Shown piece by piece: positions 8,738-20,656 of a DNA stretch of 64,000 bases (the first letter of the stretch is position 1; each line of letters opens with the position of its first letter). The stretch covers positions 124,001 to 188,000 of the forward strand of contig NZ_RQWJ01000002.1 in the NCBI RefSeq assembly GCF_003934285.1, read 5' to 3'. Source of the DNA: Brevundimonas fluminis (lineage in GTDB: Bacteria; Pseudomonadota; Alphaproteobacteria; Caulobacterales; Caulobacteraceae). Made by a program: the position numbers and the translations under genes. Under the pieces are notes generated by a model. The model was given only the letters and a program-made list of their open reading frames with translations, did not search any database and was not told the DNA's origin.

Positions 8738-9901
8738 TCACAGGGCCGCGCAGGCGGCGATCAGGCGGTCGAGGTCGGCCTCGTCCTGATACAGGCCGAA
8801 GCCGAAGCGGATGACGTCGTCGCGCACGTCGGTGACCACGCCGCGGGCCAGCAGGGCGTCGGACCAGGCCCTGGCCCTGGGATGGCGCAGGGCCAGGAAG
8901 CGGGCGCGGGCAGGTTCGTCGGGCATGACCGGATTCAGGATTTCCGCCTCGCCCGGAAGCCCGGCGCGACCTTCGACGACCGCCCCCTGGAAGCGCCCGG
9001 CCAGCGCGGTCGCGTGCCCGGAGATGGCGGCGGTGGTGAGTCCCTCGGCGTCCAGCATGCGGCGCGCGGCGTTGAAGCGGTAAAGGGCCGAGACGTCGAA
9101 GGTGGCGCCCCAGAAGCGGCCGCCGTCGGTGCGATAGCCGACGCCGCCCGGCGGCCCCGCCAGGTCGCCGAACTCGGCGAACCAGCCGGTGGCGACGGGT
9201 CGGGGACAGAAGCCGTCGGGCGCATGCAGGAAACAGGCCCCCTCGCCCGACATGGCGTATTTGTAGGCCCCCGCCGTATAGAAGATCCGGTCCGCGATCT
9301 TCGACAGGTCGGTCGGGCGCGCCATGAAGCCGTGGTAGCCGTCGATCAGGACCCACGGCCCTTCGGGCCGGGCCAGGGCCGCCAGATCTCCGAGGGCCTC
9401 GAAGGCCTGCCCGGTGCGGAAGAAGACGTGGCTCACCACGATCCAGTCGTGACCGCCGGCGCGCGCGGCCCTCAGGAACCGTTCGGAGAACGTCGCGAAC
9501 GGCTGCAGGGGGACCCGTTCGACCACCGCCTGTCCCGCCTCCTCCCAGCGCTGCGCCTGCCGCCGGAAGGAGTGGAACTCGCCGTCGGTGGACAGGATGC
9601 GGACGGGCGTCCTCTCGAAACCGGAGAAGATCCGCAGCAGGAAGTCGTGGGTGTTGGACGAAAAGGTGATCGTGGTCGGGTCGGGCAGGCCCAGCTCCCC
9701 CGCCACATGACCCTGAGCCTCGGGGATCACCGCGCCGAAGACGTGGTCCCACTTGCGGTCGGCGTGCCGCGCCGCGTCATCCCACGCCCGCACCTGCCCC
9801 TCGAACCCGGCGTCGGGCCAGAGGTGGTGGCTGTGCGCCGCGAAGTGCAGCCGGCCCGGCGCGGCGGACAGGGAGCGGGAGAACAGGTCCTTGCGGCTCA
9901 T
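8738..9901 (-). CDS. Class V aminotransferase/kynureninase-fold PLP enzyme
   Basis: PLP-dependent enzyme of 387 residues, fold type I, class V. The Schiff-base lysine is in YTAGAYKYAMSGEG, with an upstream IDGYHGF motif carrying the aspartate that contacts the pyridine nitrogen. The sequence resembles kynureninase-like proteins, but with no tryptophan-pathway neighbours the substrate cannot be stated. The ATG at 9901 is chosen; another in-frame ATG at 9937 would add 12 residues. It lies downstream of secA on the same strand with an 80-base gap and is probably independent. Confidence 0.8.
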   Translation of the reverse strand: MSRKDLFSRSLSAAPGRLHFAAHSHHLWPDAGFEGQVRAWDDAARHADRKWDHVFGAVIPEAQGHVAGELGLPDPTTITFSSNTHDFLLRIFSGFERTPVRILSTDGEFHSFRRQAQRWEEAGQAVVERVPLQPFATFSERFLRAARAGGHDWIVVSHVFFRTGQAFEALGDLAALARPEGPWVLIDGYHGFMARPTDLSKIADRIFYTAGAYKYAMSGEGACFLHAPDGFCPRPVATGWFAEFGDLAGPPGGVGYRTDGGRFWGATFDVSALYRFNAARRMLDAEGLTTAAISGHATALAGRFQGAVVEGRAGLPGEAEILNPVMPDEPARARFLALRHPRARAWSDALLARGVVTDVRDDVIRFGFGLYQDEADLDRLIAACAAL

Positions 9902-9981
9902 GTCCTGACTTTCCAGCCCGGCCTGCACACTGTCCATGGTTTCCGGGCCGGATTGTCCAAGGAAGTGCAGTCCGTCCGACG

Positions 9982-12876
<2,895 letters not shown>

Positions 12877-13165
12877 GTGGGATCCGGTATGCGGTCGAGC
12901 GGGCGAAGGCTCTGGGACGGGGCTCTCTGGCCTGATGGCGGGCCCCGGTCGGGGCGGTCGCGCCGGTCTCGGGTCCTTCGGCGTCGCGCGACCCGGACCC
13001 GGCTGAAACAGCGGCGCGGCGAGGGCGCGCGGACCGTCGAAAATCCCTCGACTTGAACGCAGGCGGGACTTAAGCACCGGCCTTGACCCTGTCAACGCGA
13101 GGGGCTTTTGCCGCGGCCCGGAAAACCCCGTCGCGGCGGCCCTTCCGCCCGGAGCCGAGCCGCCC

Positions 13166-14146
13166 ATGCCACAGCGCCCGACCTCCCTTCCCGCGCTTCT
13201 GGCGGCCTTCGCCCTGCTGACCCTCGCCGCATGCGGCGGCGGCGGCGGAAACGACCGCCCGCCGGAGCCGGGCGACCGCGCGGTGGCCCGCGTCGCCGGC
13301 GAGACCATCTGGGCCTCCGACGTGAAGCGCGAGGCCGTGGCCCAGGGCCTGATCGGCGAGGGCGAGCCGCTGGACGTCACTTCCGGCCTGTTCCGTCGGG
13401 TGCTGGACGAGGTCATCGACCAGAAGCTTCTGGCCCGTGAGGCCGAGCGCCGGGGCCTGGACAACAGTCCGTCGGTCCAGCGTCGCCTGGCCACGACGCG
13501 CGACCGCATTCTCGGCGACGTGCTGGTCGAGACGGTGGTGAACGGCACCATCACCGACCAGGCGGTGCAGACCCTGTACGACGAGCAGCTGCGGCTGGCC
13601 CGCACGTCGGAGGAGGTCCGCGTGCGTCAGATCGTGTCGCGCACCCAGGCCGAAGCCGCGCAGGTCGTCGGCATCCTGTCCGCGGGCGCGGCCTTCGAGG
13701 CGGTGGCGGCGGAGCGCTCGATCGACGAGGCGACGCGCTATTCGGGCGGCGATCTGGGCTATTCGACGCTCGACGTCATGCCCAAGGCCTATGCCGACGC
13801 CCTGCGCGACCGGCCGGCGGGCTCGACCATCGGCCCCTTCCAGGTCGAGGGCGGCTGGGCCGTGGTGCGCATCGAGGATCGCCGCCGCGAGACGCCGCCG
13901 ACGCTGGAGCAGGCCCGGCCGCAGATCGTCCGCTACCTGACCTACGAGGGAGTGCGTCGCCTGCTCGAGGATCTTCGGGGCCGCGCCGACGTCGAGGTTC
14001 TTCTGGGGTCGTCGACCGAAGGGGGCGGCCAGGAGCCGGCCTCGGCGCCGCGCACGGCCACGCCCGCCCCGACGCCGCCGCCCGCCTCCGCGCCGACGTC
14101 GGGCCAGACGCCGGCCGCCACCGCCGCCCCGAAGGCCCGGCCTTGA
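13166..14146 (+). CDS. Parvulin-type peptidylprolyl isomerase lipoprotein (PrsA/SurA-like foldase)
   Basis: Envelope folding factor of 326 residues. The N-terminus is a lipoprotein signal with lipobox TLAAC (C23), followed by a glycine run. Residues about 40-150 form the helical SurA/PrsA N-terminal chaperone part. Residues about 150-245 form the parvulin domain ([14 protein letters not shown], later [13 protein letters not shown], then [18 protein letters not shown]). The tail is A/P/T-rich and disordered. It is divergent from secA, suggesting a shared export theme. The stop overlaps the TTG of argJ. Confidence 0.88.
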   Translation: MPQRPTSLPALLAAFALLTLAACGGGGGNDRPPEPGDRAVARVAGETIWASDVKREAVAQGLIGEGEPLDVTSGLFRRVLDEVIDQKLLAREAERRGLDNSPSVQRRLATTRDRILGDVLVETVVNGTITDQAVQTLYDEQLRLARTSEEVRVRQIVSRTQAEAAQVVGILSAGAAFEAVAAERSIDEATRYSGGDLGYSTLDVMPKAYADALRDRPAGSTIGPFQVEGGWAVVRIEDRRRETPPTLEQARPQIVRYLTYEGVRRLLEDLRGRADVEVLLGSSTEGGGQEPASAPRTATPAPTPPPASAPTSGQTPAATAAPKARP

Positions 14147-15528
14147 ACGGGTCCGGAGGGGGCCGCTCCACCGGCCGCAAGATCGAGCAGGCCATCGGCA
14201 AGGCCCTGGATCCGCTGGCTTCGGCGCTGAAGCCGAAGAGCGGAGGGACGCCAACCGCGGCGCCGGGCAAGCCGGGGCTGCAAGTCTCGCCGCTGGCCGT
14301 GCCGTTCCCGAAGATCGGTCCCGTCGGCGGCGTCCAGATCGCCACCGCCCGCGCGGGCTTCTACAAGCACGAGCGCGACGACCTGACCGTGTTCCGCTTC
14401 GCCCGCGGCACCACCTGCGCCGGGGTGTTCACGCGCCACAAGATCGGCTCGGCGCCGGTCGACTGGTGCAGGCGACACCTGGAAGCCGCAGACGGCGGCT
14501 CCGACGTTCGGGCGCTGGTGATCAACGCCGGGTGCGCCAACGCCTTCACCGGCAAGGCCGGGGCCGACGCGGCGCGGCGCACCGCCTCGGAAGTCGCCAA
14601 ACGCTTCGGTTGCCGCCAGCGCGACGTGATGCTGGCCTCGACGGGCGTGATCGGCGTGGTGCTGGACGACCGCAAGATCGCCGCCCGCCTGCCGGACGTC
14701 GAGGCCGCCCTGGACGCCGACGTGCCCGCCGGCGAGCAGTGGGCCCGCGCCGGGCTAGGCATCATGACCACCGACACCTTCCCCAAGGGATCCTACGCCG
14801 AGGCGCGCATAGACGGGGTCAAGGTGCGCATCGCCGGGGTCGCCAAGGGTTCGGGCATGATCGCGCCCGACATGGCGACCATGCTGGCCTTCATCGTGAC
14901 CGACGCCGCCATCGCTCCGCCGGTGCTGAAGGCGCTGCTGGGTCTGCACGTGCGGACCACGTTCAATTCCGTCACCGTCGACGGCGACACCTCGACCAAC
15001 GACACCTGCCTGCTGTTCGCCACCGGCGCCTCGGGCGCGGCGCGCATCGGCCGCGTGGGCGACCGCCGGTTGAAGGAATTCTCGGCCGCGCTGGACAAGG
15101 TCATGCTGGACCTCGCGCACCAGCTGGTGCGCGACGGCGAGGGGGCGACCAAGTTCGTGCGCGTGACGGTCGAGGGCGCGGCGAGCCCCGCCAGCGCCCG
15201 CAAACTCGCCAAGTCGATCGCCGACAGCCCGCTGGTGAAGACGGCGCTGGCCGGAGAGGACGCCAACTGGGGCCGCGTGGTCATGGCCGTGGGCAAGACC
15301 GACGAACCGGTCTCGAAGGAGCGTCTGGCGATCCGCTTCGGCCCCCACGTGGCGGCGGTCGAGGGCGCGCCGTCGCCGACCTACGACGAGGCGAAGATGA
15401 GCGCCTACATGAAGCGGGCCGAGATCGACGTCACCGTCGACGTCGGCATGGGCCGGGCCTCCGCCACCGTCTGGACCTGCGACCTGACCAAGCGCTACGT
15501 CGAGATCAACGGCGACTATCGCTCGTGA
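14143..15528 (+). CDS. argJ: Bifunctional glutamate N-acetyltransferase / amino-acid acetyltransferase
   Basis: Arginine biosynthesis enzyme that transfers acetyl from N-acetylornithine to glutamate, and in bifunctional forms also makes N-acetylglutamate from acetyl-CoA. It has 461 residues. The autoproteolysis site is KGSGMIAPDMATMLAF, where T246 becomes the N-terminal nucleophile of the beta chain. I read the start as the TTG at 14143, overlapping the previous stop; residues 1-50 are a lysine/proline/glycine-rich extension not found in short homologues. The stop overlaps the mutT start as GTGA. Confidence 0.93.
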   Translation: MNGSGGGRSTGRKIEQAIGKALDPLASALKPKSGGTPTAAPGKPGLQVSPLAVPFPKIGPVGGVQIATARAGFYKHERDDLTVFRFARGTTCAGVFTRHKIGSAPVDWCRRHLEAADGGSDVRALVINAGCANAFTGKAGADAARRTASEVAKRFGCRQRDVMLASTGVIGVVLDDRKIAARLPDVEAALDADVPAGEQWARAGLGIMTTDTFPKGSYAEARIDGVKVRIAGVAKGSGMIAPDMATMLAFIVTDAAIAPPVLKALLGLHVRTTFNSVTVDGDTSTNDTCLLFATGASGAARIGRVGDRRLKEFSAALDKVMLDLAHQLVRDGEGATKFVRVTVEGAASPASARKLAKSIADSPLVKTALAGEDANWGRVVMAVGKTDEPVSKERLAIRFGPHVAAVEGAPSPTYDEAKMSAYMKRAEIDVTVDVGMGRASATVWTCDLTKRYVEINGDYRS

Positions 15529-15929
15529 GTCCGCCGACCGTCCTCGTCGTCGCCGTGGCCCTGATCGACGCGGACGGGCGGGTGCTCATCGCGCAGCGGC
15601 CAGAGGGCAAGCAGATGGCCGGCCTGTGGGAGTTTCCGGGCGGCAAGGTGGACCCGGGCGAGCGGCCCGAGGCGGCCCTGATCCGCGAGCTGAAGGAGGA
15701 GCTGGGCATCGACGTGACCGAGGCCTGTCTGGCCCCGTTCGTGTTCGCCAGCCACCCTTACGAAAGCTTTCACCTGTTGATGCCACTGTATCTGTGCCGA
15801 CGCTGGTCGGGCACGGTGACGGCGCACGAACATGCGGCGTTGAAATGGGTCAGGCCGAGCGCTCTGGCCGACTGGCCGATGCCCCCCGCCGACGCGCCCC
15901 TGGTCGCCTGGCTGCGCGACCTCCTCTAG
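15525..15929 (+). CDS. mutT: Nudix hydrolase, 8-oxo-dGTP diphosphatase MutT
   Basis: Cleans oxidised nucleotides (8-oxo-dGTP to 8-oxo-dGMP) from the pool. It has 134 residues, typical MutT size. The Nudix box is complete: GGKVDPGERPEAAL followed by RELKEELGI, matching Gx5Ex7REUxEExGU. The start is GTG at 15525 within the argJ stop. The argJ-mutT pairing is frequent in alphaproteobacteria. The C-terminus ends WLRDLL. Confidence 0.93.
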   Translation: MSPPTVLVVAVALIDADGRVLIAQRPEGKQMAGLWEFPGGKVDPGERPEAALIRELKEELGIDVTEACLAPFVFASHPYESFHLLMPLYLCRRWSGTVTAHEHAALKWVRPSALADWPMPPADAPLVAWLRDLL

Positions 15930-15947
15930 CCTTCGAAGGGAGGCGTG

Positions 15948-16127
15948 ATGCGACTGCTGCGCCGTCTCCTGAAGGACCGCTCCGGGGCGACGTCCCTGGA
16001 ATACGGGCTGATCATCTCCCTGATGTTCCTCGTGATCCTGACGGCGCTGGTCGCCTTCGGCGACACCTCGACGGGCATCTTCAACGGGGCGATGAACGCC
16101 CTCCGCAGCGCCATGGGCGGCGGCTGA
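15948..16127 (+). CDS. Flp/Fap-type pilin, orphan
   Basis: A 59-residue type IVb (Flp) pilin precursor. A basic leader (RRLLKDRSG) ends in glycine-13, the prepilin peptidase site, and mature residues 5-6 are Glu-Tyr (ATSLEYGL), the Flp signature, followed by one hydrophobic stretch. The ATG at 15948 is chosen because GGAGG ends five bases upstream; the GTG at 15945 is too close. No cpa/tad assembly genes are near, so export would depend on a locus elsewhere. The stop lies one base from that of the convergent methyltransferase gene. Confidence 0.88.
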   Translation: MRLLRRLLKDRSGATSLEYGLIISLMFLVILTALVAFGDTSTGIFNGAMNALRSAMGGG

Positions 16128-16128
16128 T

Positions 16129-16983
16129 CTAGTCGCCCTTGTGCTCCACCACGCCCAGGGCGTCGGCAAGCCGGACCTTGGCAGAGCCGCGGGGCAGGGG
16201 CTTCTGCTGGCCCTCGTGGGGGGCCCAGCCGGACAGGAAGACGATCTCGAACGTGGCCGGCAGTCTGCCGTCGGCGCCGGCGAACCGTTGGGCGTAGGTT
16301 TCGGCGGCCCGCATCAGCACGTCGCGCCGCAGGGGGCGGAGGGGACCGGCAGGCACGGCCGTCTCGCCCATCGCGCGCAGATCGCTCATCAGCGCGACCG
16401 GGTCGTCATAGCGCACCGTCACCCTGTCCACGTCGCACACGGGCAGGGCGAGGCCGGCCCGCTGCAGCAGGGCGGCTCCGTCGAATCCGTCGGCGAACGG
16501 CGAGACTCGCGCCGACGCCCCGCCGGTGATCTCGAGCTCGGCCGCCGTCAACGCCTGGCGCAGCTCGGTCAGCGTCGCCCCGCCGAACATGGCCGCCAGG
16601 AACAGGCCGTCAGGCTTCAGCGCCCGCCGCGCCTGCGTCATCAGTCCCGGCAGGTCCTCGACCCAGTGCAGACCGAGGACGGAGACGATCAGGTCGACGG
16701 AGGCGGGGGCCAGATCCAGATCCTCCGGCCCCATGGGGGGAGGGACGACGATGGGGACGCCGATCCGCTCCGCCGCGTCGGACGCGGCGAGGGCCCCGGC
16801 GAAGGCGGCCGGGTGGGGCGACAGGTCGACGACGGCCGGAAAGTCGCGCAAGATCGCTTCCAGGCTTTCGACCAGTCCCAGCGCGGCGCGGCGATGCAGG
16901 AAGTCGGCCCCGGCGAACAGGGGCCGGCTCCGCTCAAGACGGGCGGCGCGTCGGGCGGGGTCGAACAGGCGGGGAGGGGTCAT
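16129..16983 (-). CDS. SAM-dependent methyltransferase-fold protein (BioC/NDUFAF5-like)
   Basis: Class I methyltransferase-fold protein of 284 residues. The start FDPARRAARLERS and the following FLHRRAA motif match the NDUFAF5-like group, which assists respiratory complex I assembly (arginine hydroxylation) in mitochondria and is widespread in alphaproteobacteria. The SAM region is weak (VVDLSPHPAAFAGAL) and lacks a clean GxGxG. ATG at 16983; a GTG at 16992 is an alternative. It is head-to-head with comF with their start codons sharing a base. Function is inferred from family resemblance only. Confidence 0.8.
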   Translation of the reverse strand: MTPPRLFDPARRAARLERSRPLFAGADFLHRRAALGLVESLEAILRDFPAVVDLSPHPAAFAGALAASDAAERIGVPIVVPPPMGPEDLDLAPASVDLIVSVLGLHWVEDLPGLMTQARRALKPDGLFLAAMFGGATLTELRQALTAAELEITGGASARVSPFADGFDGAALLQRAGLALPVCDVDRVTVRYDDPVALMSDLRAMGETAVPAGPLRPLRRDVLMRAAETYAQRFAGADGRLPATFEIVFLSGWAPHEGQQKPLPRGSAKVRLADALGVVEHKGD

Positions 16984-17777
16984 TGTCGTCACAGGATGGG
17001 GCCTGGACCCGCGCCTGGGAAGCCGCCCGACCCCGTCTGGCCCACTTCTGTCGCGGCCTCGCCGACCTGGTCCTGCCGCCCCTCGCGCACGATGCGGCGG
17101 AGGCCATGGGGGCGGCGGGCCTGACGGCCGGGGCGTTCAGCCGCGTGACCTTTCTGGAAGACCCGGTCTGCGACGGCTGCGGCGCGGCGTTCGAACATGA
17201 CGGCGGAGCCTTCGCCGAGGTGCGGTGTGCGGCCTGCGTGGCCAAACCCCATGCCTTCGCGCGCGCCCGCGCCGCCTGCGTCTACGACGACGCCTCGCGA
17301 ATGATGATCCTGCGGCTGAAGCACGGCGATCAGCAGCAGTTCGCGCCCCTGTTCGCGCGTTGGCTCGAGCGGGCCGCCGCGCCCCTGCTGACCGACTGCG
17401 ACGCGGTCGCGCCCGTGCCGCTCCACCGGCTGCGTCTCCTGTCCCGGCGCTTCAACCAGGCGGCGGAGATCGCCCGCCCCCTCGCGAAGGCGGCCAACCG
17501 CCAGTTCCTGCCCGACGCAGTGATCCGGACGGTCCGCACCGCCAGTCAGGGCGGCAAGTCCGCGCGCGGGCGGCGGCTGAACGTCAAGTCGGCCTTCACC
17601 GTGACGCCGGCCGGAGCGCGGGCGGTGCACGGCCGCCGCGTCTTGCTGGTCGACGACGTGCTGACCACCGGCGCCACGGCCGAGGCCTGCGCCGGGGTCC
17701 TGCTGAACGCCGGCGCGCGCGCCGTCGACCTGGCGGTCGTGGCCCGGGTGCGCGCGGCGCGCACCTTGCCTACATGA
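16983..17777 (+). CDS. comF: ComF family phosphoribosyltransferase-like protein
   Basis: ComF-type protein of 264 residues, related to the competence protein needed for DNA uptake. An N-terminal zinc ribbon has two cysteine pairs (CDGC and CAAC, about residues 61-85). A C-terminal phosphoribosyltransferase domain has the PRPP loop VLLVDDVLTTGATAEAC. The TTG start at 16983 is supported by GGAGG at 16973-16977, five bases upstream, inside the divergent methyltransferase gene. grxC follows after a 50-base gap. Confidence 0.88.
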   Translation: MSSQDGAWTRAWEAARPRLAHFCRGLADLVLPPLAHDAAEAMGAAGLTAGAFSRVTFLEDPVCDGCGAAFEHDGGAFAEVRCAACVAKPHAFARARAACVYDDASRMMILRLKHGDQQQFAPLFARWLERAAAPLLTDCDAVAPVPLHRLRLLSRRFNQAAEIARPLAKAANRQFLPDAVIRTVRTASQGGKSARGRRLNVKSAFTVTPAGARAVHGRRVLLVDDVLTTGATAEACAGVLLNAGARAVDLAVVARVRAARTLPT

Positions 17778-17827
17778 CCCCCGTCGCGTCCCCGTGCGTT
17801 GAAGCGGGACGGGAAAAGGAGATCCGA

Positions 17828-18085
17828 ATGGCCGACGTCGTCATCTACACCAAACCGGGTTGCCCCTACTGCTCGATGGCCGAGGCCCTGCTGGCGCGGA
17901 AGGGGGTCGATTACACCGAGATCGTCGCCTCGAACGACCCGAAGAAGAAGCAGGAGATGATCCAGCGCTCGAACGGGCGGATGACCTTCCCCCAGATCTT
18001 CATCAACGACCGGCACGTCGGCGGGTCGGACGACCTGCATGCGCTGGACCGCAAGGGCGAACTGGACGCGCTGCTGGCCGCATGA
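17828..18085 (+). CDS. grxC: Glutaredoxin 3
   Basis: Dithiol glutaredoxin of 85 residues; reduces disulfides and glutathione mixed disulfides in the cytoplasm. The active site is C12-P-Y-C15, and the GSH-binding features TFPQIFIN and GGSDDL are present. AAGGAG at 17816-17821 precedes the ATG well. The stop overlaps the start of the nitrilase-like gene (ATGA), consistent with a glutathione-linked pair: glutaredoxin plus deaminated-glutathione amidase. Confidence 0.96.
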   Translation: MADVVIYTKPGCPYCSMAEALLARKGVDYTEIVASNDPKKKQEMIQRSNGRMTFPQIFINDRHVGGSDDLHALDRKGELDALLAA

Positions 18086-18930
18086 GCGAAACCCTGCGCG
18101 TCGCTCTGGTGCAGACCACGACCCCGGCCGATCCGGCCGAGGGGCTGGCCCACGTCGCGCCGCTGATCCGCCGCGCGGTCCAGGGCGGGGCGCGGCTGGT
18201 CCTGACGCCCGAGGGGACCAATCTTCTGGTGCAGGACCGGGATCGGCGCGAGGCCCTGCTGGCCGACGAGGGCGACGACGGGGCGGTGGCGGGGCTGAAG
18301 GCCCTCGCGGCGGAGCTTGGCGTCTGGCTGCTGATCGGCTCGGCGATCGTGAAATCCGGCCGGGCCGACGACGCCCGCGCGGCCAACCGCTCCCTGCTGA
18401 TCGACGACCGGGGCGAAACCGTCGCCCGCTACGACAAGCTGCACGTCTACGACGTCGACCTGCCGACCGGCGAGCGCTGGCGCGAAAGCGCCGCGGTGCG
18501 GCCCGGCGAACGGGCGGTGGTGGCCCCGACCCCTTGGGGCGGACTTGGCCTGACCGTCTGTTATGACGTGCGGTTTCCGCACCTGTTCCGGACGCTCGCC
18601 CGCGCCGGCGCCGACATGATCGCCGTGCCCGCGGCCTTCACCGTGCCGACGGGCGAGGCGCATTGGGAGACCCTGCTGCGCGCCCGCGCCATCGAGACGG
18701 GCTGCTTCATTCTCGCCCCCGCGCAGGGCGGGAGCCACGCCGACGGGCGCCGGACCTGGGGCCGGTCGACCGTGGTCGGGCCGTGGGGCGAGGTGATCGG
18801 AAGGCTGGACCACGACCGGCCGGACGTGCTTTTCGCCGATCTGGACCTGTCCGCCGTCGGCCGCGCGCGACGGGCCGTTCCACAACTGACCCACGATCGC
18901 GACTTCGCCCCGCCCGAGCCCCGCGTCTGA
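18082..18930 (+). CDS. Carbon-nitrogen hydrolase, probable deaminated-glutathione amidase
   Basis: Nitrilase-superfamily amidase of 282 residues. The Glu-Lys-Cys triad is visible: E44 (TPEGTN), K119 (YDKLHVYD) and C160 (TVCYDVRFP). The YDKLHVYDVDLP stretch and the grxC neighbour point to the Nit1/NitA branch, which repairs deaminated glutathione by hydrolysing the wrong alpha-keto amide. Start ATG at 18082, translationally coupled to grxC. Substrate is inferred from family and context. Confidence 0.9.
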   Translation: MSETLRVALVQTTTPADPAEGLAHVAPLIRRAVQGGARLVLTPEGTNLLVQDRDRREALLADEGDDGAVAGLKALAAELGVWLLIGSAIVKSGRADDARAANRSLLIDDRGETVARYDKLHVYDVDLPTGERWRESAAVRPGERAVVAPTPWGGLGLTVCYDVRFPHLFRTLARAGADMIAVPAAFTVPTGEAHWETLLRARAIETGCFILAPAQGGSHADGRRTWGRSTVVGPWGEVIGRLDHDRPDVLFADLDLSAVGRARRAVPQLTHDRDFAPPEPRV

Positions 18931-18931
18931 G

Positions 18932-19351
18932 ATGATTCGCTACGCCCTGAACTGCGACGATGGCCATGAGTTCGAGGCCTGGTTCGGCTCGTCGTCCGAA
19001 TGGGACGACCAGTCGGCCCGCGGTCTGGTCGAATGCCCCTTCTGCGCCTCGACGCGCGTCTCGAAACAGATCATGGCCCCCGCGGTCGCGGGCACGAAGA
19101 AGTCCGCAGCGCCCGACCCGACGGCCCTGCGAACCATGATGATGCAGGCCGCCCGCGAGGTGCGCAGCCACGTGGAGGCCAATTTCGACTACGTCGGCGA
19201 CGCCTTCGCGCGGGAAGCCCGCGACATCCACGAGGGACGGTCAGAGAAACGCGAGATCTACGGCGAGGCCACCCCCGCCGAGGTCAGGAAGCTGAAGGAC
19301 GACGGCGTCCCGGTGGCGCCCCTGCCGCCTGATCCGGCCAAGGCCCACTGA
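18932..19351 (+). CDS. DUF1178 family protein
   Basis: Conserved alphaproteobacterial protein of 139 residues and unknown function. The N-terminus (MIRYALNCDDGHEFEAWFGSS) and the CPFC pair near residue 36 fit a rubredoxin-like zinc knuckle. The C-terminal half is helical and charged (EVRSHVEANFDYVG). It follows the nitrilase gene by one base and is regularly found downstream of nit/grxC genes in this class, so a link to thiol metabolism or protein quality control is possible but unproven. Confidence 0.88.
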   Translation: MIRYALNCDDGHEFEAWFGSSSEWDDQSARGLVECPFCASTRVSKQIMAPAVAGTKKSAAPDPTALRTMMMQAAREVRSHVEANFDYVGDAFAREARDIHEGRSEKREIYGEATPAEVRKLKDDGVPVAPLPPDPAKAH

Positions 19352-19352
19352 A

Positions 19353-20174
19353 TTGGAGGCGGAGGAGCGCTATCGGGAGTTCGATCCGCCCGAGGCCCTT
19401 CGCCCCTGGGTGCGGACGATCTGGACCTATGCCGCGCCCGATCCCAGCCCAACGATCCAGCGCATCGCGCCCGACGGCTGTCCCGAGCTGATTCTCGACC
19501 TCGGTTCTCCCTACGCGGAGCAGGGCGACGACGGCGCCTTCCGGCTGCAACCCCCGGCCATCTTCGCCGGCCAGATGACCCGGCCCTTGGCCATGCGTCC
19601 TGCCGGTCCGATCGAACTGTGCGCGGTCCGCTTCCACCCCGACGGCGCGCGGGACTGGCTGGGCGCGCCGCTGGCGCTGGCGACCGACCGGCGGCTGGAC
19701 ATGGTCGAAAGGCTGACGGGCCTGTCTCTGCCGGAGGGCGACCCCGGGACGCAGGCGCGGATGATGGGCGACTGGCTGGACGCGGAGCGTGGACGCCACG
19801 GCGGCTGGACGCTGGATGCCGCGGTTCGGGCCGAAGTGACGCGACTGGAATCCGGGGAGGAGAGCGAACCGCGCGACGCCGCCGCCCGGCGCGCCCTTCA
19901 GCGGCGATTTCTCGACCGGGTGGGAGTCTCTCCCCGCCTGCTGCGCTCCATCTTTCGCTTCCGGCGCGTGTTCGATCACGCGCGGCGCCCGGACGCGGCA
20001 GTGGACTGGCTGGAGGCGGGATTGCGGGCGGGCTATTTCGACCAGCCGCACATGGCGCGCGATTTTCGCCGGTTTCTGGGGTGCACGGCCAAGGTCTGGG
20101 CGCGGGAGCAGGTGGAACTGGCCCGGGCCATCGCGTCGCAATCCTACAAGACCGGTCTCGGGTCAGTGACCTAA
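19353..20174 (+). CDS. AraC family transcriptional regulator (DUF6597-type sensor domain)
   Basis: A 273-residue regulator. The N-terminal domain (REFDPPEALRPWVRTIW, then IAPDGCPELILDLG) resembles the sensor part of AraC proteins that open with DUF6597. The C-terminal HTH_18 region spans about residues 165-260 (FRRVFDHARRPDAAVDWLEA, then AGYFDQPHMARDFRRFLG). I read the TTG at 19353 as the start because no ATG or GTG follows before the conserved N-terminus; this is the least certain part. It likely controls the small exported protein just downstream, as such pairs often do. Confidence 0.8.
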   Translation: MEAEERYREFDPPEALRPWVRTIWTYAAPDPSPTIQRIAPDGCPELILDLGSPYAEQGDDGAFRLQPPAIFAGQMTRPLAMRPAGPIELCAVRFHPDGARDWLGAPLALATDRRLDMVERLTGLSLPEGDPGTQARMMGDWLDAERGRHGGWTLDAAVRAEVTRLESGEESEPRDAAARRALQRRFLDRVGVSPRLLRSIFRFRRVFDHARRPDAAVDWLEAGLRAGYFDQPHMARDFRRFLGCTAKVWAREQVELARAIASQSYKTGLGSVT

Positions 20175-20203
20175 AGGTCAAGCCTCAACCGAGGGGTCCG
20201 ATC

Positions 20204-20656
20204 ATGCTCACAGCCGTCGTCTTCGCCGCCGCCGTGGCCGCCGCGCCCGATCCCGATCTGTCGTGGATCTCGGGATACTGGCTCGACTGTTCCGACGGAC
20301 GCGAGGTTTCCGAAACCTGGAGCGACCCGCGCGGCGGACTGATGGTCGGTCATGCGGTGACCCTGGGCGGGAATGGCCGCGTCTCGTTCGAGATGGCCCG
20401 GATCGGGCCGACGGCCCAGGGCTTCGCCTACGTCGCCCAGCCCGGCGGAGGCGCGCCGACGGCCTTCACGCTTTCCGAAAGCGGCCCGGCGCGGGCGGTG
20501 TTCGTCAACGCGGAGAACGATTTCCCGACGCGGATCATCTACGCGAGGGACCGCGACGTCCTGACCGCCCGCATCGAGGGCACGATCGACGGTCAGCCGC
20601 GATCGATGGACTGGACGTTCAGGGCCGCGCCGCTGAACGCCCGCTGCCCGTCCTAG
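20204..20656 (+). CDS. Exported DUF6265-like protein
   Basis: A 150-residue protein with a short signal-like N-terminus (MLTAVVFAAAVAAAP). The body begins LSWISGYWLDCSDGREVSETW and continues with GGLMVGHA and FVNAENDFPTRIIYARD, the pattern of the DUF6265 family (a lipocalin-like beta-rich domain). Function unknown. It follows the AraC gene by 29 bases and shares its last four bases (CTAG) with the stop of the convergent small lipoprotein gene. Confidence 0.78.
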   Translation: MLTAVVFAAAVAAAPDPDLSWISGYWLDCSDGREVSETWSDPRGGLMVGHAVTLGGNGRVSFEMARIGPTAQGFAYVAQPGGGAPTAFTLSESGPARAVFVNAENDFPTRIIYARDRDVLTARIEGTIDGQPRSMDWTFRAAPLNARCPS

